Origin: Neobacillus cucumis
Lineage (GTDB): Bacteria; Bacillota; Bacilli; Bacillales; Cytobacillaceae
NCBI RefSeq assembly: GCF_016908975.1
Contig: NZ_JAFBEX010000019.1
Coordinates: 1-64,000, forward strand
Direction of reading: 5' to 3'
Length of the DNA stretch: 64,000 nt
Of this stretch, positions 23,938 through 32,368 are shown one piece after another. The translations under genes were made by a program, and so were the position numbers. Numbering within the stretch: the first letter of the stretch is position 1; every line of letters begins with the position of its first letter. Under the pieces are notes generated by a model. That model ran no database searches. It worked only from the letters and a program-made list of their open reading frames with translations, and was not told the origin of the DNA.

Positions 23938-24912
23938 CTATGCACTTACATTTTGTATTTTTCGTTTTACTATTTTGTTAGAAAAATGGCTGTGAAGCAC
24001 CATCCCAATCATGACTAATACCATACCGCTCCATGATAAAGTAGAAGGCATATCTGAATCAGAATTCAAAAGCAATAATTCCCCAATCACAGCAAATAAA
24101 ACCTCCATCGATTGAGTTGCCTCGACCGATGCGAGCTTTTGCATATCGCCTCTTACTAAATCAGTTGCTTGAAAAAAAAGAACTGTGGCTATAACACCTG
24201 AAGAAATGGCGACAAGTCCAGATTGTGTCGTTTGCCCAAGACTTGGTGGACCGTCATGAATAAGACCATAGATTGATAAGACAATCCAAAAAGGCAAACT
24301 TGCAAGCGTCATACCCAATACCCTTTGAAAGACATCAAGTCTGCCCCCACAAACCTCCATCATTTTCCTATTTCCTAATGGGTAAGCAAAAGATGCAATA
24401 ATGACTGGACATACTCCAAGAAATATAGAAATCAACGACAAGCGGTTCGCTTGGTCAAATTGCATTAAAATAATCCCTACTAGAATAATTAAAGATATAC
24501 CTAGCCCTTTAAAGGGAATTTGCCCTCGCAATTGAATAGGTCCTTTCTCGGTTATGACAGTTTCGTAAAATAGTGGCGCCAGCATCGAACCGGAAATAAT
24601 GGTAATCTGCCAAGTTGCTGCGATCAACCACCCTGGAGCATATGCTGCTGAAAAGCAGATTGGTCCATAAAAGAAGCCAAAACCAATGGTACTCCATAAT
24701 AACCATGCACCCGGTCTTTTTTTCATTTCGAGTAGTAATTGTTTAAAATTCTTTCTCCCGATTACAATTAAGAGCAGAAAAGGCACCATAAAGAAGTACC
24801 TTAAAGTAGCACTCCAAACCCAACTTCCTCCTGCCAGATCCATTGATCTATTTAATATAAAGGTAATCGCAAAAAAGAAAGCGGCAAAGATGCCTAAAAT
24901 AATCGGTCGCAT
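23938..24912 (-). CDS. DMT superfamily transporter (multidrug-resistance-efflux/EamA type)
   Basis: This 324-aa protein has ten predicted membrane segments arranged as two five-helix halves, the drug/metabolite transporter plan. The first half has ATLRYFFMVPFLLLIVIG and WSTIGFGFFYGPICFSAAYA. The second ends with VEATQSMEVLFAVIGELLLL and a final helix. It fits the multidrug-resistance-efflux subgroup, but the substrate is unknown. AAAGGAAAG precedes ATG. It is a single gene. Confidence 0.85.
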   Translation of the reverse strand: MRPIILGIFAAFFFAITFILNRSMDLAGGSWVWSATLRYFFMVPFLLLIVIGRKNFKQLLLEMKKRPGAWLLWSTIGFGFFYGPICFSAAYAPGWLIAATWQITIISGSMLAPLFYETVITEKGPIQLRGQIPFKGLGISLIILVGIILMQFDQANRLSLISIFLGVCPVIIASFAYPLGNRKMMEVCGGRLDVFQRVLGMTLASLPFWIVLSIYGLIHDGPPSLGQTTQSGLVAISSGVIATVLFFQATDLVRGDMQKLASVEATQSMEVLFAVIGELLLLNSDSDMPSTLSWSGMVLVMIGMVLHSHFSNKIVKRKIQNVSA

Positions 24913-25135
24913 TCTTCACTTTCCTTTCCTTGTATTTTTTCCCGTTTGAATCAATTTGTAACATTATACCAGGATTCTGAATTTTATGTTAACATATCTT
25001 ATGATAAAACACGCATATGCTTTTATGTCCTGCATAAAATATTCTGTCGATTTAAAAAACAATCAAACGGTTGAAACCTTTTGGTCCCTATTTCGTACAT
25101 AGCTTAAGATAATAATAAAAAGTGAGGTTGATAAA

Positions 25136-25750
25136 ATGTTCGGAAAAGTAGCTTCAGATATTTTAGGTTTAAGTGATGTTGGTTCGGTTATTAAACCAGA
25201 GAATTATGATAAGGTCGATGCAGACGATTATGTCATGCATGAAGACAATGAGAAGATTTATTTTTTAATTAAATCAAAGTCAGATGAATATTGTTTTACC
25301 AATAACGCACTTATTCATCTTGATGGAACAAGTGCTACAAGTAAAAAACGGATGCTGCATCGTTATAGTTATGCAACCCATCGAATTACTGATGTCATGT
25401 TGGAAACTGCGGGCACTGTTGATCTGGATGTGGAAATAAAATTTAAGATTGGTTCCGTCCCCTTCTCAATTGATGTCCACAAGAAACATATTGAGGAAAT
25501 AAAAGACTTATATAAGGCATTAATTAAAATATCTGAGATTTCCCATGAAAATGAAATCAGTCTACAATTTGCAAAGCAAAGCTTGGATGTTGCTTCTACA
25601 ACACTGGGTCGAATTACAAGTCCTGATAGCAATCTGGTAGTTCAATTCAAAATGTTAAACCAAGCTGCCTTCCAATGGCTGGAGGATAGTAAAAAACAAT
25701 ATTGTGTAAAGGATTTTGGATTTGTCTTTGAAAAATATATTAATAACTAA
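25136..25750 (+). CDS. yvbH: PH-domain protein, YvbH-like
   Basis: This 204-aa soluble protein has an N-terminal bacterial PH-like domain (about residues 25-125: DADDYVMHEDNEKIYFLIKS, YCFTNNALIHLDG) and a C-terminal helical YvbH-like oligomerisation region (about 130-200). Length and sequence closely recall B. subtilis YvbH, including IDVHKKHIEEIKDLYKAL. The function is unknown. It is monocistronic, with a GTGAGG-type site and a strong terminator. Confidence 0.82.
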   Translation: MFGKVASDILGLSDVGSVIKPENYDKVDADDYVMHEDNEKIYFLIKSKSDEYCFTNNALIHLDGTSATSKKRMLHRYSYATHRITDVMLETAGTVDLDVEIKFKIGSVPFSIDVHKKHIEEIKDLYKALIKISEISHENEISLQFAKQSLDVASTTLGRITSPDSNLVVQFKMLNQAAFQWLEDSKKQYCVKDFGFVFEKYINN

Positions 25751-25757
25751 AATAAAA

Positions 25758-25787
25758 CACCCCCAAGAGAATTCAAGCTTGGGGGTG
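25758..25787. terminator. Bidirectional terminator
   Basis: CACCCCCAAG pairs with CTTGGGGGTG, with A/T-rich flanks on both sides, between the convergent yvbH-like and nitroreductase genes. Confidence 0.8.
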
Positions 25788-25795
25788 CTTCATTT

Positions 25796-26428
25796 TTATT
25801 GATAATCAATTATCACATCTTCTAGTGGTAACCGTGTTGTGTTGTGTGCTGGTGCTGCGGCCTTTCCAATTGGAAGTAATAAAATTGGAAAATAGCGACC
25901 GGAAACATTAAATCTTTCGATGAATTTCTGTTTATCGAAGCCAGCCATCGGTACTGTATCATAGCCTCTTTCTTTCGCAATCAGCATCAACTGCATAGAG
26001 ATCAGCCCCGCATCGAATGTGGCAATATTTTTGCGAACCTCTTCAGGTGCATGTGGGTATGTGCTGTTACCATTAGCAATTAATTGCTCCATACTCACTT
26101 TATCCATAAATCCGGCTTCATAGGCACTTTGATACACTTTTTCAATGCTTTTATACATTTCCTTGTCACCTAAGACAGCAATAACAGCAGAAGCTGTTTC
26201 AACCTGTTCTTGGTTGAACGCAATCGTTCTTAACTCTGCTTTTTTTTCTTGATCTTGAATTACAATAAAGCGCCATGGCTGTAAATTACTTGATGATGGT
26301 GCAGTTGTTGCCTCTTTAATCATATCTTTAATTTCTTCTACAGAAATTGAAACATTAGGTTCATATTTTCTTACTGAGCGACGTTCTTTCATTACGTCTG
26401 TTAATCTTTTTTCAGCAATTGTTTCCAT
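25796..26428 (-). CDS. Nitroreductase family protein
   Basis: This 210-aa FMN-dependent oxidoreductase has RRSVRKYEPNVSISVEEI (the FMN-binding Arg-Ser-x-Arg pattern), the loop EATTAPSSSNLQPWRFIVIQ (about residues 35-54), FDAGLISMQLMLIAKERGYD and PILLLPIGKAA. ATG 26428 is preferred: AGGAGG lies 10 bases before it. It is divergent from an HxlR regulator, with two operator palindromes between them, the same arrangement as YodB-controlled reductases in B. subtilis. A role in quinone or aldehyde detoxification is inferred from that parallel. Confidence 0.88.
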   Translation of the reverse strand: METIAEKRLTDVMKERRSVRKYEPNVSISVEEIKDMIKEATTAPSSSNLQPWRFIVIQDQEKKAELRTIAFNQEQVETASAVIAVLGDKEMYKSIEKVYQSAYEAGFMDKVSMEQLIANGNSTYPHAPEEVRKNIATFDAGLISMQLMLIAKERGYDTVPMAGFDKQKFIERFNVSGRYFPILLLPIGKAAAPAHNTTRLPLEDVIIDYQ

Positions 26429-26455
26429 GAGAAATTTTCCTCCTAGGACTTTTTC

Positions 26456-26499
26456 ACTTACTTTTAGTAAGTTCATTTTTTCATCTTACTAAAAGTAAG
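26456..26499. promoter_or_regulatory. Twin HxlR-type operators between nitroreductase and regulator
   Basis: Two 15-bp palindromes, CTTACTTTTAGTAAG (26457-26471) and CTTACTAAAAGTAAG (26485-26499), each contain TACT-N3-AGTA. The right one lies between a minus-strand -35 TTGACG (26512-26507) and the -10, the left one just inside the transcribed region, so binding should repress the nitroreductase gene. The HxlR protein encoded at 26566 is the likely binder. Confidence 0.6.
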
Positions 26500-26565
26500 T
26501 ACCTATCGTCAAGGAAAAAAATTATGATATTATATTCTTAGAAAAGTTAAAAAGAGGTTGTAAAA

Positions 26566-26922
26566 ATGAATGAACTCAACAAACATTCCTGTAGGTCCGA
26601 ATCAGAAAAGGAAAGTAAACATGTCTGCACGAATTTTCATAATGCGATTGAATTCATTGGTAAACGATGGATGGGTGCGGTTATCTATGCACTGATGACT
26701 GGGCCCAAGCGATATCATGAAATTATTTCCTTAATCCCTGCAATTTCCGACCGTTTGTTAACAGAGCGGCTTCGAGATTTGGAATCAGAAGGGTTAATTA
26801 CCAAAAAGGTGATTGCTACCTCTCCTAAAAGAGTGGAGTATGAACTTACAGCTGCCGGAAAAAATCTTGAAGAAGTAATAAATACATTAGTAAAATGGAC
26901 GAAAAATCGGTCAAATACGTAG
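26566..26922 (+). CDS. HxlR family transcriptional regulator
   Basis: This 118-aa winged-helix protein has the family core: FIGKRWMGAVIYALMTGPKR, YHEIISLIPAISDRLLTERL, RDLESEGLITKKV and RVEYELTAAGKNL. Cys residues near the N-terminus (HSCRSESEKESKHVC) include one in the position of the redox-sensing Cys of YodB/CatR-type sensors, which suggests thiol-based sensing of quinones or diamide. It is divergent from the nitroreductase gene and ends at a bidirectional terminator. Confidence 0.9.
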   Translation: MNELNKHSCRSESEKESKHVCTNFHNAIEFIGKRWMGAVIYALMTGPKRYHEIISLIPAISDRLLTERLRDLESEGLITKKVIATSPKRVEYELTAAGKNLEEVINTLVKWTKNRSNT

Positions 26923-26933
26923 AATGGCTACTA

Positions 26934-26973
26934 AAAAGAGGCTTGCACGTGATTATACATGCAAGCCTCTTTT
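26934..26973. terminator. Bidirectional terminator
   Basis: AAAAGAGGCTTGCA pairs with TGCAAGCCTCTTTT, a 14-bp perfect stem with T-runs on both strands, between the convergent hxlR-like and yitT-like genes. Confidence 0.88.
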
Positions 26974-26978
26974 ATGTA

Positions 26979-27794
26979 CTAAAACCGATTTTTTCTGTGA
27001 AACAGCCCCATTACTTCAACCGTTTCCGTGATATTGACAAAAGCACACGGATCCACCTCAACAATAAGGTTTTTGACTTCATTAAGTTCATATCGAGTAA
27101 TGACAGTTATGATAATGTTTCGCTTGTCTTTGGAGTATGCTCCAATCCCGTCCATGACAGTAAGACCTCTATAGAGATTGGCCAGTAAATGTTCCCTTAG
27201 TTCTTGACCTTTATCCGTAATAATCATCAAGGTTAACTTAGCATGATCTGTATAGATCGTATCCACTACTTTTCCGGTTAAATAAATAGATATTAAAGTA
27301 TTAAGTGCTGCATCCCAATTTAATAAAAATCCACTAATCACAATGACAACAGCGTTCATACCCGAAAGTAACACACCTATAGGAAAATCCTTTCTTCTGG
27401 ATACAATCATCCCAATGATGTCAAATCCGCCGGTTGACCCCGATGAACGAAAGACCAGCCCTACTCCAAGACCTGCCAAAATCCCTCCAAAGATGGATGA
27501 AAGAATAGAATCCTTCGCAATTGGAAGTACAGGCACTATGTATAGGCCCACTGAAATGATAACTACAGAAAAAATAGTATTCATAATGAATTTCTTTCCT
27601 AGCATCTTATAACCAATAATGATCAGTGGTAAATTCAATAGAAAGTTTGCCAAACCGGTATTAAGCGGGGTAATCATCCCTAATATCATTGATATTCCGC
27701 TTAATCCGCTGCTTAATACAGCGTGAGGAATTAAAAAAAGGTTAAATGCCACCACTACAATGAGGGAACCGGCAATTACTCCAATAATCTGCAT
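26979..27794 (-). CDS. YitT family membrane protein (DUF161 + DUF2179)
   Basis: This 271-aa protein has about five to six membrane segments with IPHAVLSSGLSGISMILGMI and RSSGSTGGFDIIGMIVS, then a DUF2179 domain (GLTVMDGIGAYSKDKRNIII, then IVEVDPCAFVNITETVEVMG). AGGAGG lies just upstream of the ATG. It parallels the longer paralogue at 19779-20699 but lacks its N-terminal extension. The function is unknown. Confidence 0.88.
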   Translation of the reverse strand: MQIIGVIAGSLIVVVAFNLFLIPHAVLSSGLSGISMILGMITPLNTGLANFLLNLPLIIIGYKMLGKKFIMNTIFSVVIISVGLYIVPVLPIAKDSILSSIFGGILAGLGVGLVFRSSGSTGGFDIIGMIVSRRKDFPIGVLLSGMNAVVIVISGFLLNWDAALNTLISIYLTGKVVDTIYTDHAKLTLMIITDKGQELREHLLANLYRGLTVMDGIGAYSKDKRNIIITVITRYELNEVKNLIVEVDPCAFVNITETVEVMGLFHRKNRF

Positions 27795-27931
27795 GGCAAA
27801 TCCTCCTGCCTCCCAATTTTTTCTTTTTTTTAAATGATACTGATTCTCTTAATGAAAGTAAACTTAATAGTTTTTTTCTAATAGCAAAAATAATCTGTCT
27901 ATTTTGATTTAACTGACTATTAACTAACACA

Positions 27932-27959
27932 TTGACAATTTTAAGATATAAATTATACT
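27932..27959 (+). promoter_or_regulatory. Promoter of the lysine riboswitch-lysP unit
   Basis: TTGACA (27932-27937) and TATACT (27954-27959) are separated by 16 bases, about 40 bases upstream of the aptamer start. Confidence 0.65.
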
Positions 27960-27989
27960 TTAGTAGTATATTAATTTTAATAGTAAAAT

Positions 27990-28250
27990 CCTCATCAAAA
28001 ACCGATGAGGTAGAGGTCGCGGTTTTTATCAGTAAGACGGACGAGATGTAGAGACATCCCAGACTCCGTCTAAAAGGAAAAACTGCCGAAGTATGCTTTG
28101 TTCTCTAAAAAAGCATGCTGGGTCTGTCTTCGAATAGAAACAGAACTGTCACGTTTGAACCTACCAAGCAAACGTGTTGAGCTATCTTTCGGAAGGTATG
28201 ATGCGGGGTATTAACAATGCCATCGACTCTGCTTCGATGGCATTTTTTAT
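27990..28250 (+). promoter_or_regulatory. Lysine riboswitch (L-box) with terminator
   Basis: Conserved aptamer landmarks appear in order: GAGGTAGAGGTCGCG, AGTAAG, AAAAGG, CTGCCGAAG, GCATGCTGGGTCTG, AACTGTCACGTTTG and CAAACGTGTTGAGCTATC. These line up with the B. subtilis lysC leader. The expression platform ends in the terminator ATGCCATCGA-CTCTGCT-TCGATGGCAT plus T6 (about 28218-28250). Lysine binding should favour termination ahead of the permease gene, which also supports naming that gene lysP. Confidence 0.95.
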
Positions 28251-28342
28251 TCCGAAACTCCTTCTTGAACATCGCAAGCTTATCATACAGATCCTTGCGT
28301 ACGTTAGCAGCGCCTTTATAAAATAAGAAAAGGAGTCGTAAT

Positions 28343-29827
28343 ATGCAACCACAAACAGCAAGGCCATTAGAAGATATTCATTCAGATAGACATACATCAA
28401 AAAAGGATTCAAATGAATTAAAACGAAGCTTAAAATCTCGCCATTTGACGATGATTTCTCTAGGCGGAACCATTGGAACTGGGTTATTCCTTGCAAGCGG
28501 TGGAGCCATCCACTCGGCCGGACCAGGCGGTGCGATTATTTCCTATCTTGTTATTGGATTAATGGTTTACTTCTTAATGCAAAGCTTAGCGGAGATGGGT
28601 GCGTACATGCCTGTTGCTGGAAGCTTTAGTACGTATGCAACTAAATTTGTTGATCCGTCTTTAGGATTTGCGCTTGGCTGGAATTACTGGTACAACTGGG
28701 CAATTACAATCGCTGCAGAACTCGCTGCAGTTACGATGATCATGAAATTCTGGTTTCCAACTACTCCATCAATTGTATGGAGCGCTATATTCTTAGTGAT
28801 TATGTTCCTATTAAACTACCTTTCTGTAAAAGGGTTTGGAGAAGCAGAATATTGGTTTTCCCTAGTTAAAGTTGTAACAGTCATTATTTTTGTAGTTACC
28901 GGATCATTGATGATTTTTGGTATCATGGGAGATCATGCAATTGGCTTTTCAAACTTTACCATAGGAGATGCGCCATTCCACGGCGGTTTTATGTCGATGC
29001 TAGGGATTTTTATGGCAGCAGGTTTCTCTTTCCAAGGAACAGAATTATTAGGTGTAGCAGCTGGTGAAACTGATGACCCTAGTAAATCAATACCAAAAGC
29101 AGTAAAATCAGTATTTTGGCGTATTTTATTATTTTATGTATTAGCTATTTTAGTCATTGGACTTCTTATACCATACACAAATGGGAACTTGGCAAATGGA
29201 GACGTTACGGTTAGCCCATTCACACTTGTTTTCCAAAAAGCGGGTATTGCGTTCGCAGCTTCTGTTATGAATGCCGTAATATTAACAGCCGTTTTATCTG
29301 CTGGTAATTCAGGCATGTATGCATCAACCAGGATGCTTTGGGATTTAGCACGTCAAGGTAAAGCACCTAAATTTCTCGGTAAACTTAATAAAAATGGTGT
29401 TCCAGTTAATGCCTTAATTGTAACAACTTTAGTCGGAACACTTGCGTTTTTGGCCTCATTATTCGGAGATGGAACTGTTTATGTATGGTTATTGAACGCA
29501 TCGGGTATGTCAGGCTTTATTGCATGGCTTGGAATTGCGATTTGTCACTATCGTTTCCGCAAAGCCTATGTGGCTCAAGGTAAAGATATAGACCTATTAC
29601 CTTATAAATCAAGATTTTTCCCATTTGGTCCGATTTTTGCCTTTGCCGTTTGTGCTTTTGTTGTTTTAGGCCAAAACTATTCCGCTTTTATGGGTGACCA
29701 TATTGATTGGAACGGTGTTCTAGTATCCTATATTGGTCTTCCATTATTCCTTCTCTTATGGCTTGGATACAAATTCACGAAAAAGACCAAAGTGATTCCT
29801 CTGGAAAAATGTAATTTAGAGGTTTAA
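28343..29827 (+). CDS. lysP: Lysine permease (APC family)
   Basis: This 494-aa protein has twelve predicted membrane segments and the amino acid permease signature SLGGTIGTGLFLASGGAI (about residues 35-52). Long stretches match E. coli LysP (GPGGAIISYLVIGLMVYFLM, FALGWNYWYNWAITIA, LLNYLSVKGFGEAEYWFSL). The N-terminus is hydrophilic. Control by an upstream lysine riboswitch independently points to lysine import. AAGGAG precedes ATG. It is a single gene with its own terminator. Confidence 0.94.
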   Translation: MQPQTARPLEDIHSDRHTSKKDSNELKRSLKSRHLTMISLGGTIGTGLFLASGGAIHSAGPGGAIISYLVIGLMVYFLMQSLAEMGAYMPVAGSFSTYATKFVDPSLGFALGWNYWYNWAITIAAELAAVTMIMKFWFPTTPSIVWSAIFLVIMFLLNYLSVKGFGEAEYWFSLVKVVTVIIFVVTGSLMIFGIMGDHAIGFSNFTIGDAPFHGGFMSMLGIFMAAGFSFQGTELLGVAAGETDDPSKSIPKAVKSVFWRILLFYVLAILVIGLLIPYTNGNLANGDVTVSPFTLVFQKAGIAFAASVMNAVILTAVLSAGNSGMYASTRMLWDLARQGKAPKFLGKLNKNGVPVNALIVTTLVGTLAFLASLFGDGTVYVWLLNASGMSGFIAWLGIAICHYRFRKAYVAQGKDIDLLPYKSRFFPFGPIFAFAVCAFVVLGQNYSAFMGDHIDWNGVLVSYIGLPLFLLLWLGYKFTKKTKVIPLEKCNLEV

Positions 29828-29839
29828 GATTTTTAGATT

Positions 29840-29863
29840 AAAGCACGCAACCGCGTGCTTTTT
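29840..29863 (+). terminator. Intrinsic terminator of lysP
   Basis: AAGCACGC-AACC-GCGTGCTT followed by TTT, about 15 bases after the stop codon. Confidence 0.85.
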
Positions 29864-29880
29864 CCATTTCTAAGCAAATT

Positions 29881-29933
29881 AATGTAATACAAAAAGGTCA
29901 ATTCATATGAACTGACCTTTTTTGTATTACATT
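29881..29933 (-). terminator. Terminator of asnS
   Basis: A long hairpin: AATGTAATACAAAAAGGTCA pairs with the region 29913-29933 around a 12-base loop. The T-rich lower arm can serve both strands. It touches the asnS stop codon. Confidence 0.8.
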
Positions 29934-31323
29934 AAAATTCTGCATTCCCTGTTGTTCTTGGGAACGGAATAACGTCTCTAATATTTGACATACCTGTTAA
30001 ATACATAATTAAACGTTCAAATCCTAGACCATAACCAGAATGCTTGGTTCCACCGTATTTTCTTAGTTCCAGGTACCACCAATAATCTTCTTCATTCATA
30101 CCTAATTCGTTAATTTTTCCAGCAAGAATATCTTCACGTTCTTCACGCTGGCTACCGCCAATTAATTCACCGATTCCAGGTACTAGTAAATCAGTTGCAG
30201 CAACAGTTTTGTTGTCATCATTTAAACGCATATAGAATGCTTTGATTTCTTTTGGATAATCCGTAACAAATACTGGACGTTTAAAGATCTTTTCGCATAA
30301 ATAACGTTCATGCTCGGTTTGCAGGTCTAGTCCCCATTCAACCGGATAAGCAAATTTCTCTCCGGATTTTTCCAATAATTCAATAGCTTCTGTGTAACTA
30401 ACACGGCCAAAATTTGCTGTATTAGCCTTATTCAATCGATCTAACAATCCTTTTTCAATAAAACTGTTAAAGAAGTTCATTTCTTCTGGAGCCTGTTCCA
30501 ACACATAACCAATTACATATTTTACCATTTCTTCTGCTAGGTCCATAATATCTGGCAGCTCTGCAAATGCCAGCTCAGGCTCAATCATCCAAAACTCAGC
30601 TGCATGTCTGGCTGTATTTGAATTTTCCGCTCTAAATGTCGGCCCGAATGTATAAACATTTCTAAATGCCAGAGCAAATGCCTCACCTGAAAGCTGACCG
30701 CTAACAGTAAGGTTTGTTTCTTTATTAAAGAAGTCCTTTGTTACATCTGTTTTTCCTTCCTCATTCTTTGGAAGATTGTCCATATCCAAAGTGGTAACAC
30801 GGAACATTTCCCCTGCACCCTCGGTATCACTTCCTGTGATAATTGGTGAATGTACATAAACGAAACCTTTATCTTGGAAAAATTTATGGATCGCATAGGA
30901 TGCTAATGATCTAACACGGAAAACTGCTGCAAATGTATTTGTTCTTGGACGTAAATGTGCAATCGTTCTTAAATATTCGAAGCTATGTTTTTTCTTCTGA
31001 AGCGGAAAATCAACATTTGATGTACCTTCAATATTAATTTTCGTTGCTTTTATTTCGAAAGGCTGCTTTGCTTGAGGTGTATAAATAAAATCTCCCTCTA
31101 TTTTTATTGACGAGCTGATTGGTAGCTTTGTAATTTCCTTAAAGTTATCTAGTTGTTCATCGAATACGATTTGTACTCCTTTAAAAAAGCTGCCGTCATT
31201 CAACTCAATGAATCCAAAAGTTTTAGAATCACGGATTGTTCGGATCCAGCCAGACAATTGCACCTTTTTTTCAATAAAACTTTCAGTATTTCTGTACAAA
31301 TCCTTGACTAAGGCCTGTTTCAT
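29932..31323 (-). CDS. asnS: Asparaginyl-tRNA synthetase
   Basis: This 463-aa class IIb synthetase charges tRNA-Asn with asparagine. It has an N-terminal OB fold anticodon-binding domain (about residues 15-100: VQLSGWIRTIRDSKTFGFIE) and a catalytic core with motif 2 FGPTFRAENSNTARHAAEFW and motif 3 GLGFERLIMYLTG. The PFPRTTGNAEF terminus is typical of AsnRS rather than AspRS. AGGAGG precedes the ATG. An attenuator-like leader lies upstream. Confidence 0.97.
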   Translation of the reverse strand: MKQALVKDLYRNTESFIEKKVQLSGWIRTIRDSKTFGFIELNDGSFFKGVQIVFDEQLDNFKEITKLPISSSIKIEGDFIYTPQAKQPFEIKATKINIEGTSNVDFPLQKKKHSFEYLRTIAHLRPRTNTFAAVFRVRSLASYAIHKFFQDKGFVYVHSPIITGSDTEGAGEMFRVTTLDMDNLPKNEEGKTDVTKDFFNKETNLTVSGQLSGEAFALAFRNVYTFGPTFRAENSNTARHAAEFWMIEPELAFAELPDIMDLAEEMVKYVIGYVLEQAPEEMNFFNSFIEKGLLDRLNKANTANFGRVSYTEAIELLEKSGEKFAYPVEWGLDLQTEHERYLCEKIFKRPVFVTDYPKEIKAFYMRLNDDNKTVAATDLLVPGIGELIGGSQREEREDILAGKINELGMNEEDYWWYLELRKYGGTKHSGYGLGFERLIMYLTGMSNIRDVIPFPRTTGNAEF

Positions 31324-31396
31324 TCTTCTTCCTCCTAAATCCTATGTAAAAGGTTCACTAATAGTCAGGGTTAATCTGTTATCCATTCAGTATAAT

Positions 31397-31500
31397 AAAA
31401 AACCTCCCATCCCCCTAAGGGACGAAAGGTAGATTCCTGACTCTCAACCATTTTCTTTTATCCCTTCAATATTATACAAAAAACAACGTCCTATAAGCAA
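31397..31500 (-). promoter_or_regulatory. asnS promoter and leader terminator (attenuator-like)
   Basis: On the minus strand a promoter (TTGCTT, 18 bases, TATAAT at 31476-31471) is followed by a short leader and a terminator hairpin, ACCTTTCGTCCC with GGGGATGGGAGGT (31430-31402), and TTTTTT, about 75 bases before the start codon. The TTTCGTCCC side resembles T-box terminators, but I find no T-box sequence (GGGTGGNACCGCG) or specifier region, and the leader is too short for one. Confidence 0.5.
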
Positions 31501-31695
31501 TATCCAACAAATTATTCATTATATTAGAAAATTAACATTTTATTAGAAAGCACTTACAACACTTATCATCTTGGTCCCACAAAACTCTCCAAATATTATC
31601 TTATTTTTCAGAAATCTCTCCGAAAATTAGCAGGAATTAGTTATGTTAAAGTCGAATTCATTTATAATATAGAATTCATGATTGGGGGTTAGACA

Positions 31696-31926
31696 GTGGA
31701 CAAGGTGACCTGTATTGCCTATTTGCTTTATCATTCTTCAAAGAACCAACAAATAAGAGAAAAAGCGATCCAATTATTAAATGGTGATGCTTCCCTCCAT
31801 GATTTAAAAAGAGACGGTTCCGTTAAAGCACATCTAGTGACAGCAGAGTCTTATTTAAGGAAAAACAAAATTAAAAAAGCAGAGATTCAATTATTTGTCG
31901 ATGAATTTATGGTAATCGAAGTGTGA
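31696..31926 (+). CDS. Hypothetical protein, 76 aa
   Basis: This small soluble protein starts with GTG behind TGGGGGTT. It has helical segments (KNQQIREKAIQLLNGDASLH, then ESYLRKNKIKKAEIQLFVDE) and no membrane segment. I do not recognise the family. It is divergent from asnS, with a TATAAT-like box at about 31664-31669 upstream. The gene structure is reasonable but not decisive. Confidence 0.55.
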   Translation: MDKVTCIAYLLYHSSKNQQIREKAIQLLNGDASLHDLKRDGSVKAHLVTAESYLRKNKIKKAEIQLFVDEFMVIEV

Positions 31927-32185
31927 TTCTATATTAGTTATATTACAGAATATTCCACTTCCATTTTGAAAGGTCTTTGTTATATAATAAACAAACCCTA
32001 GTGCTTCCCAAAAAGTAAGTCTTTCAAAACCCAAGCCAACTTAGTCAGACCCCGATTTTGCATCTCAATTTGAAATATCATTTTGATTGTTTACCATAGC
32101 CAAGTCCTTAAACTCTCCCATACACACATTTTAGATTAAATATAATTAAATTAACCTATTATTATAAATTAGAGAAGGTGATTAA

Positions 32186-32320
32186 ATGGTACAAGTAGAA
32201 GTAACAGTAACTTTAGAAGGTAGAAGCTATTTGACGAATGTCATCGCACACCGAGAAACATCTGAAGATGAAATCTTACGTCTAGCCACTGAACAAGTTC
32301 AAAAGCAATGGAAGAAGTAA
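32186..32320 (+). CDS. BA3454-type small stress response protein, 44 aa
   Basis: ATG is preceded by GAAGGTGAT, and the 44-aa product begins MVQVEVTVTLEGRSYLTNVI and ends LATEQVQKQWKK. The beta-strand start and TNV...(S/T)xEEI...A.EQV..QW pattern match the small proteins annotated as BA3454 family stress response proteins in Bacillus, as far as I recall. Their function is unknown. It is followed by a terminator shared with helD. Confidence 0.7.
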   Translation: MVQVEVTVTLEGRSYLTNVIAHRETSEDEILRLATEQVQKQWKK

Positions 32321-32329
32321 TCGCTTAAA

Positions 32330-32363
32330 AAGCGGCAGGATTCATAAAACACCCCTGCCGCTT
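32330..32363. terminator. Bidirectional terminator
   Basis: AAGCGGCAGG pairs with CCTGCCGCTT around a 14-base loop, between the convergent 44-aa gene and helD. Confidence 0.75.
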
Positions 32364-32368
32364 AATAT

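Noticed and set aside
27836..27860. Fur-box-like sequence upstream of the YitT-family gene at 26979
   Set aside because: Only about ten of fourteen half-site bases fit the 7-1-7 pattern, and no iron-related gene is adjacent.
28182..28496. Open reading frame of 104 codons on the minus strand
   Set aside because: It is antisense to the riboswitch terminator and the lysP start, has no ribosome binding site and shows no protein-like pattern.
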